NCBI GenBank assembly: GCA_905221605.1
Contig: CAJNDS010002684.1
Span: forward strand, 1-62,000
DNA length: 62,000 bases
Source: Symbiodinium natans
Lineage: Eukaryota > Sar > Dinophyceae > Suessiales > Symbiodiniaceae
Direction: 5' to 3'
Position numbers and translations under genes: made by a program. Of the stretch, positions 37,970 through 45,797 are shown piece by piece (positions within the stretch are counted from its first letter, which is position 1; each line of letters begins with the position of its first letter). Under the pieces are notes generated by a model, which was given only the letters and a program-made list of their open reading frames with translations, did not search any database and was not told the DNA's origin.

Positions 37970-39320
37970 GGCTTCCCCAGAGTCGGGTGCTGTCGAGAGT
38001 TGGTTCCGGCAGTATTTCCTTGGAGGGGTTGCCGATGTCTTAGAGGTTGCTTGGGGTTACGCGGTCGTTTCCGACGCGGCTAGGAGGCACGGGTATAGGG
38101 TTGTTCCAGCTTTTGTGCAAGGCAAGCAGGCCTACGGGATCACCTGGAACCTGGCCGCAGAAGGGCACTTAGAGGCAATTAGCGGCGCTGTTTTGCGCGC
38201 AGAGCCGAAGGTGCTCGTGATTGGGCTTGAGGGCAAGAATGTGCCCCGAGCTTTCCTTCAGCTAGTCGTCCGGTGTGCGCAGGAACGCACGCGCGCGGGC
38301 GCCCACGTCGCGCTGCATTTGCAGGCACCAAAAGGCGAGTGGGAACCCTGGCGGCTAGAGGAGTGGGGCGCCTTGTTTGGGACGCTCGCAGAGCCACGCT
38401 GGCCTTGGGCTTTCGTGCGGGCTGACATATGCCAGTTCGCGCGGGCCAGTGGCCGCGACAACCTCGTTGAGAGCGGGGCCCTGTGGCTCGCCGATTTCAG
38501 CTTAGAATCGGTAGGTTTGAGGTGTAGTAGGCCGGATGCGTTAGGCGCAGTGCAGCACAAGCACGTTGGGCGCGCGCAAGCCGACTACAACCTCATAGGG
38601 GCGGCTTTCTGCGCATCACTCCAGGACCTTGGTCTGAGGGGCGCAGAAGAGCTGTGCACCGCTGCAGTTGAAAGCTTTCCAGCCACTGCGGGTGCGGATA
38701 GCGCCGCGGCTGCACCACAGCCCTCTCCAGTCATTCCCCTCCCGGACGTGCGCTCGGGCGAGGACCTCACGCCAGCAGAGCGTGCGGAGCTGGATAAGGA
38801 GGTGGATAAGTATGCCGCTGAGAAGGAAGCGTTTTGGCGAACCAAGGCGGACGCCAAGGACTGGGATTCCGTCCGGGCTGACCTTGAAGTCTATGCTCTT
38901 GCGGGCGAGAAGGTCGCGGAGGATCCTAGGCGCACCGAGGCCTATAGAGACCTCGTATGGTCGGGTTTGAAGATCGAGCCTGGACCAACCAGACCAGGGC
39001 TGACCGATGCTGATATCGCAGCCGTCAGGGAGGTCATACGGCGAAAGGCCGCTGGGTTCTGGGTGGAGGACACCACCAGGCCCACGGTCAGGAAGTTCGC
39101 CCATGACTGCATCCCCACCGGGCCGCCGGTCTCGTCCCAGCCTCACAGTCTGAGGGGCGAGTCCGCGCAATGGGTCGACGACAAGCTTGAAGAAGAATGC
39201 AAGCGGGGTCAGTTGATCCGCGGCAGCTCGGCTTGGGATCTGCGCCGTTTCCGACCAAGGAAATGCCCAGCTACAAGCGGCATAGGAAGCGACGCTTGGT
39301 GGTTGACTACCGCCGTGTGA
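37650..39320 (+). CDS. Gypsy-like Pol: Rossmann-like domain (copy 1)
   Basis: Real coding from about 37705 to about 39235, in frame with integrase in copy 2. The domain (VADVLEVAWG... to AVQHKHV...ADYNLIGAAFC) alternates strands and helices, with PKVLVIGLEGKNV, WPWAFVRADICQFAR and a Cys/His-rich end, suggesting a degenerate class I methyltransferase-like fold; no clear SAM-binding glycine loop or catalytic PC motif is seen. After it a charged helical linker (LTPAERAELDKEVDKYAAEK) and ADIAAVREVIRRKAAGFW lead into the RT fingers. Its place between integrase and RT fingers is the same in both copies. One missing G (39234-39237; GGGG in copy 2) ends the frame. The domain call is tentative. Confidence 0.5.
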   Translation: MLPVRRSACTAISPMPAGCIAEDGALTLSEGTRPAHEAVTVREIISKVDLNRDGVLAAASARKLDKGAYSLQDRTLERASRARTGVLSIREALADLLVAEPRVLQPRASPESGAVESWFRQYFLGGVADVLEVAWGYAVVSDAARRHGYRVVPAFVQGKQAYGITWNLAAEGHLEAISGAVLRAEPKVLVIGLEGKNVPRAFLQLVVRCAQERTRAGAHVALHLQAPKGEWEPWRLEEWGALFGTLAEPRWPWAFVRADICQFARASGRDNLVESGALWLADFSLESVGLRCSRPDALGAVQHKHVGRAQADYNLIGAAFCASLQDLGLRGAEELCTAAVESFPATAGADSAAAAPQPSPVIPLPDVRSGEDLTPAERAELDKEVDKYAAEKEAFWRTKADAKDWDSVRADLEVYALAGEKVAEDPRRTEAYRDLVWSGLKIEPGPTRPGLTDADIAAVREVIRRKAAGFWVEDTTRPTVRKFAHDCIPTGPPVSSQPHSLRGESAQWVDDKLEEECKRGQLIRGSSAWDLRRFRPRKCPATSGIGSDAWWLTTAV

Positions 39321-40108
39321 ATGCCCGAATTAAGCGCTCCACGTACTATTGTCGGCGGGGTAGCGATGTGCTCGCCGCCGCAGTAGGTTCGGTTTGGTAT
39401 ACCTTCGTGGATGCGGTTAGTGGGTTTAATCAAATTAGGAACACCAAGCGTTCTCGCGAGGTGTTGGCCATTGTGGCAAGATCAGGGAAATATCTCCCTG
39501 TCGGCCTCACCTTTGGCCCGATTAACGGCCCAGATGATTTCAACTTTGTGGTTGATAGGGCCTATGCCCCCGGCAGAGGTAGGCGCCTTAAGTATACTCA
39601 GGAGTGGATAGCCTACGTGGATGATCTTACTGTTAGGACGGGTAGGGTCATTGATGGGCAGTTTTTCACTGATGCCCAAGCCGAGGGGGCGGTGCGCGAA
39701 GCGTGCGCCAAAGGGGCAGTCGCAGCTCCGCAGAGCGCGTCGTCTGCTCTTGAAGCCTTAGGCGTTCGCGGTGCGCACAACACCAAGCGCGCGAACCATG
39801 ACGCGGCGCGCTCAGACCAGAATCACCCCACGCGCGTTCTGATGCTCAGGATGTTGGGGCTGTTCGGGTGTTTCTGTGTTCAGGGCGGGTGTTTTTGGGG
39901 CGGGCCGTTTCCCAGGTCGCCGGTCTGCGGGCAGAAGGATTTTTCGTCGTTCGTCGCGTGCAGCTTCGTTCCTCTGTCTCGCAGCCAGTGTTTTGCAAGC
40001 AGGCCTAGAGGTTCGGTCCAAGGTCGAAGCAGAAGCCTTAGAAGCCTTAGAGCCCAGACCTTAAGGAAACTCCCCAAACCCCGCCGCAGCGGTTCAGGTG
40101 TGTTGTAG
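39197..40108 (+). CDS. Gypsy-like RT fingers and palm, after integrase (copy 1)
   Basis: Contains the RT parts missing upstream: RLVVDYRRVNARIKRSTYY (fingers), YTFVDAVSGFNQI (first catalytic Asp), YLPVGLTFGPINGPDDFNFV (template-grip region) and WIAYVDDLTVRTGRV (YVDD box, about 39607-39618). It stops being RT-like near 39780 (ALGVRGAHN), exactly where thumb sequence would be expected; the thumb is instead about 6 kb upstream. Residues beyond about 200 are Cys/Phe-rich and probably untranslated spacer. In copy 2 the domain is fused in frame to the Rossmann-like domain and integrase, so the order is a property of the family, not of this copy. Confidence 0.88.
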   Translation: MQAGSVDPRQLGLGSAPFPTKEMPSYKRHRKRRLVVDYRRVNARIKRSTYYCRRGSDVLAAAVGSVWYTFVDAVSGFNQIRNTKRSREVLAIVARSGKYLPVGLTFGPINGPDDFNFVVDRAYAPGRGRRLKYTQEWIAYVDDLTVRTGRVIDGQFFTDAQAEGAVREACAKGAVAAPQSASSALEALGVRGAHNTKRANHDAARSDQNHPTRVLMLRMLGLFGCFCVQGGCFWGGPFPRSPVCGQKDFSSFVACSFVPLSRSQCFASRPRGSVQGRSRSLRSLRAQTLRKLPKPRRSGSGVL

Positions 40109-40386
40109 AACCTAGGGTAGGTAGTCCCTCCCCGCGTTCGTGCCTGTGCACTGCGCCCCGCTGCGGGTCGCGACCAGACCGCGCGGGAGCGACCGATCGG
40201 TCGCCCGGACCTTCGTGGTCAACCACAAGGCCCCGCTGCGGGCCGTGCCCTGGCCGCGCGGGAGCGGCTGCCGACCACGACTGCACACCGGCCCCTTGCA
40301 GCGGGCCGTGTCCTGGCCGCTCAAGGGCGCGTCAGGTTTTCCTCGCCCATCGGAGGTCCAGCAAAGCCGCGGGCCTCAGTGCCGCG
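40109..40386 (+). other. Spacer before second gene, with GC hairpin motifs (copy 1)
   Basis: 278 bp between the RT frame and the Tpt1-like ATG. Three copies of the GCGGGCCGTG-TCCTGGCCGC motif lie at about 40161-40187, 40236-40262 and 40301-40320. It may carry a promoter, trans-splice acceptor or re-initiation signal for the second gene, but I see no specific one. Confidence 0.55.
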
Positions 40387-41088
40387 ATGGGTGGAGGAGG
40401 GTCGAAGGGCAGGGGCAAGAGCAAGAGTCCAGGCCCTAAGGGCCGAAAGGGCCCGCCCACGATCGACGACGTGCAGCGTATGCTAGTCCGATGCATGTGG
40501 CACGGCGAAGCTGGTTGTAGAGGCCGGTTCGCTCCGGGCGGCCTCTACCCGGTTGATGAGTTGATCGAACAACTCGGCATCACCATCAACCAGTACAACC
40601 AGGCGGTCGCGCACGACGCCAACCAGCGGAAACCGAGGTTGGATACCTCGTACGCTGGCTACTTGCGTGCCTTCCAAGGCCACTCGGCCGATTGCGGCCA
40701 TCCTATGGGATTCATGATGGAGGGCCTAAGTGAGACCGCCATCAACGATCTTATATATCGGCATGGCCCGGCCATGTGGCACGGCACGGACTTGCATGTC
40801 GTGCCGAGCCTGATCGAGAATGGCTTGGTCCCCGGCGGCGGGCCGGGAGGCCGCCTCGGGGTGCACTACGTCCTATGGCACTGCCCCACGCAGTGGGAGG
40901 ACGGGAGACGCGGGTTCCGCCGCGGATCGACTTGCATAGTCGAGGTCCGGTTGGCGGTCCTGCGGGACGCCGGAGTGCCTATCTATGCGGGAGCAGATGG
41001 GGTGGCTCTCACTGGCCAGATTAGAGCCACCGGCATCTCCCGCATCTGGGCACTCCCCAAAGGCTGTTTACTCCATCTTAATAGCTGA
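40387..41088 (+). CDS. Tpt1/KptA-like RNA 2'-phosphotransferase domain (copy 1, broken)
   Basis: Starts MGGGGSKGRGK, basic and Gly-rich for about 24 residues. Two lobes follow. The N-terminal winged-helix-like lobe has GGLYPVDELIEQLGI, then RAFQGHS at 94-100, matching the RAxQGHS signature. The C-terminal ADP-ribosyltransferase-like lobe has MWHGTDLHVVPSLIENGLVP (WHGT at 131-134), GVHYVL, RRGSTCIVEVRLAVL and YAGADGVALTG (from about 200), matching HGT...I..GL, HVHLS and NGVWLT in Tpt1/KptA. Known enzymes remove a 2'-phosphate from RNA using NAD+. Here the LRH near the N-terminus is VRCMWHG and the late Arg region is RRGFRR, so activity is not assured. A 5-nt deletion near 41063, absent in copy 2, shifts the frame and gives a false stop at 41088. 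Confidence 0.82.
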   Translation: MGGGGSKGRGKSKSPGPKGRKGPPTIDDVQRMLVRCMWHGEAGCRGRFAPGGLYPVDELIEQLGITINQYNQAVAHDANQRKPRLDTSYAGYLRAFQGHSADCGHPMGFMMEGLSETAINDLIYRHGPAMWHGTDLHVVPSLIENGLVPGGGPGGRLGVHYVLWHCPTQWEDGRRGFRRGSTCIVEVRLAVLRDAGVPIYAGADGVALTGQIRATGISRIWALPKGCLLHLNS

Positions 41089-41716
41089 GTTAGAAGTGGA
41101 TCGGTTGATCCAGCATGTCGACCTAAGGAGTTTAGGCGACATCAGTGCGGGCCCCCACCCGCCGTTGGGGCGAGGACCGAAACTGGGCACGGTCCAAGCG
41201 TCCCAAGCTGCTGCGGCCAGCAGTGGCGCGGCGAGCTCCTCGACGGTTGTGCTGGCCCCTGCGGGCCGTGTCATGGCCGCGGGGGCCGCCCGACCTGTTA
41301 CCCCTCCTAAGGCCGCGCGCCTAAGGCCAAAGGGCGTGCTGCAGATCCCTCCTAAGACTTCGATCTTTCCAGCGAAGCCCAAGGAGTATCCTAGGCGCAA
41401 CGTCCCTGGCCCCAATGCCCTCGAGGCCGAAGACTCGCTCGAGGAAGAGGCAGCCCAAGAAGCTGAAGGTGTCGAGGAAGATAGTTCCAGCTCGGATCTT
41501 CCCGACACGCGGGCGCCCCGAGCCGCGGTCAAGGTGAAGGAGGACGAAGAGCCCGCTGGTGGGGCCCAGGCCGGGAGCATAGAGGAAGGAGTCCTCGAAC
41601 TTGGCCAATCGGTGGTCAGCACCGCGAAGGAGTACCTCGCGCGGTCCGAAGCTCTTCTGAGAGCGCAGAAACTCCAGTCGAGAATACGTGAAGTTAGAAA
41701 AGATCACCAAGCGTGA
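40985..41716 (+). CDS. Linker region of second Gypsy-like gene (copy 1)
   Basis: Native from about 41065, continuing the Tpt1-like protein after the 5-nt deletion: AELEVDRLIQHVDLRSLG, a Pro/Ala/Ser-rich linker, an acidic Ser-rich stretch (EEDSSSSDLPD) and a short helix (STAKEYLARSEALLRAQK). No catalytic domain. It ends where a 23-nt deletion (near 41690, relative to copy 2) shifts the frame; 41688-41884 carries the next piece (LEKITKREESLKTLR) with a further 1-nt loss near 41817. Confidence 0.7.
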   Translation: MREQMGWLSLARLEPPASPASGHSPKAVYSILIAELEVDRLIQHVDLRSLGDISAGPHPPLGRGPKLGTVQASQAAAASSGAASSSTVVLAPAGRVMAAGAARPVTPPKAARLRPKGVLQIPPKTSIFPAKPKEYPRRNVPGPNALEAEDSLEEEAAQEAEGVEEDSSSSDLPDTRAPRAAVKVKEDEEPAGGAQAGSIEEGVLELGQSVVSTAKEYLARSEALLRAQKLQSRIREVRKDHQA

Positions 41717-41884
41717 GGAATCCCTCAAAACTCTACGCCGTGGGGGAGAGAATCGGGCGGCCGGGGAAGGCGCCGACGGGGAAGAGGTGTCTGACGATGG
41801 TCAGGATGCCCCCGGGGTGCGGGATCGAGCAGTTCCGCCAGGCCTTCAAGAGGCGGGACCGTCCGGTCCGCCCCGGCCCCAGAG

Positions 41885-42886
41885 GTGCCTCGCCCCAATG
41901 CTGACGGCCACTATGGATGCTCAGCTCCTGGATGCGGGCTGGCCTTTGAGTCGCTGGTGCAATACCACTTGCATCAGGCGGCCTGCCATGGCGCCTCTCT
42001 TCCGCCCAACCTGGGGATCAGCCCCTCCGCACCTCTTGACCCTTTTCGTCAAGACTGGCGGGGACGGTTGTTCCGCCGAGGAAAGGACGGTGGGTATGGG
42101 GAGGGGCCCATGCTCCGAGTGATTCGGTACCACAAAGCCAACGGGTACGATCACTCGAAGGTCCCGCTCCTGAAGAGAGGGGACCGAATCCAGCTTGAGG
42201 ACGGATCGCACCACATTTATGGTGGTAGTCATCCACCGGGGTGGCTTCGCGATGACCCCGAGCTGGATCCCGCTCCAGAGAGTAGCGGTGGAGGGTCCAC
42301 GCCCAAGAGCGAGCCCACGGAGGAGGCCGAGCATGGACCTCCGCGGGAGGCCGCTCCGCGCGGGCGGGCCCTCGGGCCGCCGACGAGCGACGTTCAGCAA
42401 CGCCTGGCAGAGCGTCGTCGTTCCAAGCGGGATTACTCGCCAGACCTGGTGACGCCTCTTGACGATCTCCATGCCCAGGAGATCGATTCCTTCTTCGCGG
42501 GCGACCCAGCCGTGGATAGCCTTGACGTCATTTTGATGCGCGCCGAGGTTCGCACTGAGTCCCACCTCAACGTTGGCCGGGAGCAAGAAGAGCCCCTGGT
42601 CAAGGAGGAACACGAGGAGGAAGCTGAGGTTGTCAAGGACGAGGAGGTTTGGTTGAGATGGAGGCAGGCACCGCGGATGAGGCGGACGATGTCGCCCTCC
42701 CAGCCAACCGGGCCTACGTCGAAGGCCGCTTTTACCCCTACGGCAGCTGGCGGTGCTTCTTCTGCGAAGCCATCAACCCGGTTGCCGAGGACCAGTGCCT
42801 CACCACGCACGCGGGCGGCCCGAAAGCGGGCGCCCCGTGCGACGGCCGATGGATCAACGGGATCGACATCGGGTGGTGGGAGGTAG
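41885..42886 (+). CDS. C2H2 zinc finger and linker of second Gypsy-like gene (copy 1)
   Basis: Continues the same protein. GCSAPGCGLAFESLVQYHLH(QAACH) is a CX4CX12HX4H C2H2 finger (from about 41912). After it come a basic segment (RVIRYHKANGYDHSKVPLLK), a short GDRIQLEDGSHHIYGG-type strand region and a long acidic linker. The first residue given is an in-frame GTG, not a true start; upstream EVPRPNAD is native. A 1-nt deletion near 42645 relative to copy 2 moves the reading frame into the next entry, so sequence after about 42645 in this frame is not native. Confidence 0.75.
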   Translation: MPRPNADGHYGCSAPGCGLAFESLVQYHLHQAACHGASLPPNLGISPSAPLDPFRQDWRGRLFRRGKDGGYGEGPMLRVIRYHKANGYDHSKVPLLKRGDRIQLEDGSHHIYGGSHPPGWLRDDPELDPAPESSGGGSTPKSEPTEEAEHGPPREAAPRGRALGPPTSDVQQRLAERRRSKRDYSPDLVTPLDDLHAQEIDSFFAGDPAVDSLDVILMRAEVRTESHLNVGREQEEPLVKEEHEEEAEVVKDEEVWLRWRQAPRMRRTMSPSQPTGPTSKAAFTPTAAGGASSAKPSTRLPRTSASPRTRAARKRAPRATADGSTGSTSGGGR

Positions 42887-45105
42887 ACCCTCAAACCGCG
42901 CCCGAGCAATGGAGGCGGAGGTTTGCTGCCGAAGCGCTTGAAGACCAACAAGCGCGGGCGGATGCCGCGAGGCTTCTCAGCGATGAGGAACTCGCTGAAG
43001 CCCTCCAGGCGGCCGAGGAGGCGCAGGCGGCCGAGCGCGCCAAGAAGCGAGAGCAGGCGGAGAAGGCGGAGCGCGATGACCACATCAGCGAAGCGCTCCG
43101 CATTGCAGGGTGGCAGTGCCCTAACTGCTATGAATGGAATCTTTCATTCAGGCAGCTGTGCTTTCGCTGCAGCACCCCTCTCCGTTTGGCAGAGGTCGTC
43201 TCTCGCGGGATCCCTGATCCGCGGCGTGGCGAAGAGAGGGACTCTGGCTCCGAAAGCAGCCAGGACGAGCTGGAGCACGAGATCCTTCTGGCCAATCTTG
43301 CGATGGACCAAGAAACCATCCAACCTCTTCTTAGAAACAAACACAAGAAGAGGGGCGGTAAGCGACGTCGCGAAGAAGCGACGTACGGCAAGGGCCGCGA
43401 CCCTTGGAGTGCTTGGGCAGATGCCCGTGGCAAGGGCCAGGGCAAGCCGAAGGGCAGAGGCAAGTCCGATGCCAAGGGCAAGCCCAAGGGGAGGGGCAGG
43501 TACGCCTGGGGCGCTTACGCCGCGGGCATAGTTGCCGCGCTCCAACCCCGCCCAAGCACAAGCTGGGTCCCAGCCTTCCCGTGCGGGTCGGCCCGGCCGC
43601 CGCCAAGTGTTCCGCTTCCGCCGCGGACCCCCTTTTTCCTGGGTCGCGGGCTCCTCAATCGGTTGATGCACGCCCTCAACGGGAACATCAACGGCTGGTG
43701 GGGCCTGGCGGCTGCAGCGTCGGCGCCGATTGCCTTGCAGTTGCACCGCGGGGCTGTGCATGTTGTCGAGGACTCCATGCACGCGGTTGCAACAATTTCG
43801 GCCGACGTTGTCGAGGAAATCGGTCATGGGGCCAGGCGGACCGTGTGGGTCGCCGGAACAGCCATCACTCTGGTAGTAGTGATCTTGTGCAGCGCTGTTC
43901 TGTGGTACGTGAGTCGTGCCGTTGCCAATCGCATTGCGCATCTGCGACATGGCAACACCGCGGCCCCTGAGGCGCGGCTGTCTCAACTCCTTGGCTCTGA
44001 AGCGACGTTTGAGGTCGCGAGCACTAAGAAAGGGGTGACCCATAAAGTTTGGGTGCACCTCAAGGAGGAGACAGCTGCCTGTGGCTGTCGTGCTTACCTA
44101 GCAGAGGGACGTTGCGGGCACTGCGATGCCGCAATGGACACCGCTCGATCCCTAGGGTTTTTGCACGCGGCCCAGCGAGGCGCGGGTTCTGCGCTCACAG
44201 ACTCCATTCGGAGTACCGCCTCCGAAGCCCTAGCTAAGGGTAAGGTTGTGTTGGGTTTGGGGAACAGTGAAGGATGCTTCTCCCAACTTGCGGCCAAGAG
44301 CCGCGGGCTCTCCTGCTTTCAGGGGCTCGCGGGTCGTGACCTGGCCGCGGCCCCAGCAGATGGAGCGAGCGCAGCCCACGCACAGTCCGGCTTCGTGCAA
44401 CGTGCCGCCACTGCCACTGTGGCGCGCACACCCAGCCGGAGGAACAAGGGCCCAGTCCCCGCTAGGAGTTCTCCAGTCAAAGAAGCGGAATTCCTTGCGG
44501 GCGGGCCATACGTTCAGGCCGCCCAAACGCTGCTTGGGTCTGGAGCAGCAGAGGATGTGATCTACATCCGGGCGTACAGCTTAGATTGCCCATCCTGCAT
44601 CGAGGCAATCGAAGCGTCGCTTAGCAAGGGCGCAGGCGTTCGGATTGTCGCCGACATGGGACAATGCCACCGCACCAAACTGCAGTGGCAAGCGTTGAAA
44701 CGCTTGGCGGCTGCAGGCGCCGAGGTGAAGGTGGGTTGCGGCACATCCGTGCGCGACGCCTATGCTCGCGACGGCCGCGGGGCTAAAGTAGGTACCGGTA
44801 TCCAAGGGCTTCACCATGCCAAGGCCCTTTGCCTACTGCGGCCTGATGGCGCGGTGGTGCTGATTGGGAGCCTCAATTTTACCACAAGCAGCAAAGCCAA
44901 TGCGGAGGCAGGGCTTAGGCTTGAGGTCGCCAAGACGCACCCGGTCGCGCAGTCCTACATCGAGGATTTCCAGAGGGTGTCGGCTGAGGCATTCTCCCTC
45001 GATGAGGCGGTCGCAAGGCGCCCTCAGTTGGAGCGAGCCAGTAGCTCCAACGTTGCTGGCAACGCCACTCGTGCCCCCAACACTGCTCCACAGGGTATCG
45101 AGTAG
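42649..45105 (+). CDS. Zinc-finger, membrane, SWIM and PLD-like protein (copy 1)
   Basis: C-terminal part of the second gene. Order: zinc ribbon (WRCFFCEAINPVAEDQCL, about 32-50), helical Glu/Ala/Arg coiled coil (about 85-145), RanBP2-like finger WQCPNCYEWNLSFRQLCFRC (about 153-172), Lys/Gly-rich basic region (about 225-295), membrane helix VAGTAITLVVVILCSAVLWY (about 400-425), SWIM finger (CGC...CGHC, about 473-488) and a PLD-superfamily domain at about 635-790: HHAKALCLLRPDG (HxK...D, near 720), then GSLNFTTSSKANAE. One HKD motif per chain is typical of dimeric nucleases of the Nuc/PLD6 type. It ends 693 bp before the 3' LTR. Function inferred: membrane- or nucleic-acid-tethered phosphodiesterase. 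The ATG at 42649 is internal; the native protein begins with the Tpt1-like domain. Confidence 0.85.
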   Translation: MVEMEAGTADEADDVALPANRAYVEGRFYPYGSWRCFFCEAINPVAEDQCLTTHAGGPKAGAPCDGRWINGIDIGWWEVDPQTAPEQWRRRFAAEALEDQQARADAARLLSDEELAEALQAAEEAQAAERAKKREQAEKAERDDHISEALRIAGWQCPNCYEWNLSFRQLCFRCSTPLRLAEVVSRGIPDPRRGEERDSGSESSQDELEHEILLANLAMDQETIQPLLRNKHKKRGGKRRREEATYGKGRDPWSAWADARGKGQGKPKGRGKSDAKGKPKGRGRYAWGAYAAGIVAALQPRPSTSWVPAFPCGSARPPPSVPLPPRTPFFLGRGLLNRLMHALNGNINGWWGLAAAASAPIALQLHRGAVHVVEDSMHAVATISADVVEEIGHGARRTVWVAGTAITLVVVILCSAVLWYVSRAVANRIAHLRHGNTAAPEARLSQLLGSEATFEVASTKKGVTHKVWVHLKEETAACGCRAYLAEGRCGHCDAAMDTARSLGFLHAAQRGAGSALTDSIRSTASEALAKGKVVLGLGNSEGCFSQLAAKSRGLSCFQGLAGRDLAAAPADGASAAHAQSGFVQRAATATVARTPSRRNKGPVPARSSPVKEAEFLAGGPYVQAAQTLLGSGAAEDVIYIRAYSLDCPSCIEAIEASLSKGAGVRIVADMGQCHRTKLQWQALKRLAAAGAEVKVGCGTSVRDAYARDGRGAKVGTGIQGLHHAKALCLLRPDGAVVLIGSLNFTTSSKANAEAGLRLEVAKTHPVAQSYIEDFQRVSAEAFSLDEAVARRPQLERASSSNVAGNATRAPNTAPQGIE

Positions 45106-45787
45106 GCTGCGGCCAGTCGGCGCGGCGTGGTATGCATCCACGCATTATCAGAGCAGGCGTTGCAGCACGGCACGTTGCTTCGCCAACCTTTTGCATTTTC
45201 TTTTGCTTGACTGCGGGCGAAAAGCCGCGGCAGGTTGGAAACCTGCCCATTTTGCATTCCCCGCACCTTTCTCCTCCGCCCTGCCTGTGGCCCCTCGTGC
45301 TGAGGGTGCTCTTTTGCAGGTGCTGCGGACCGTGTCCTGGTCGCGGCAATGCGCTCGCCGAAGCGCGTGTGAGCTGCATTGCCTGCGGCACAAGCCATGT
45401 GCGCGGCTCTCGCTGAGTCCGGTAGCCCGTAGGGTAGTTCCAGATAGGTGAGTAGCCGTAGCCGTAGCTTAGGACCGGAAGTGTACAGTGTACCATAGTT
45501 TGTACCCTAGTCTGCGTACTGGCAGCTAGAGACCAGCTCGAGGATTCAAGAGCCTCGCCCACCAGCAAAAGGGTGAGGACCTCCTGGGAAAGGGTGGTTA
45601 AGGGCTGCTGAGGGTTGCTGTCGTCGTGCGTTCGTTGTGGTGGTGCGGGCTAGCGTCCCTGCCGCATGCCAATGCTCATGATGTGCGGACCACCATGGTC
45701 GCACGCGACACCCTCGCCCTTCCCTTTCTGTGTTCAGCGCGAGTGCCTGCTGCACTCCGAGCTCGAGATGAGCTGGAAGCCTCGGCT
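45106..45787 (+). other. 3' untranslated region of Gypsy-like copy 1
   Basis: Conserved with copy 2 (53362-54039 on minus). Contains the hairpin GGCAGGTT-GGA-AACCTGCC near 45231-45249 and a GC hairpin motif at 45324-45345. No domain. Confidence 0.65.
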
Positions 45788-45797
45788 GAGGGGCGAA
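45788..45797 (+). promoter_or_regulatory. Polypurine tract of Gypsy-like copy 1
   Basis: GAGGGGCGAA abuts the TGTGAG start of the 3' LTR. The same tract abuts the LTR of copy 2. Confidence 0.75.

Noticed and set aside
37690-41700. Two 23-nt gaps in copy 1 as tiny introns removed in copy 2
   Set aside because: Copy 1 is the shorter sequence and loses the frame at both sites, so these are deletions, not introns.
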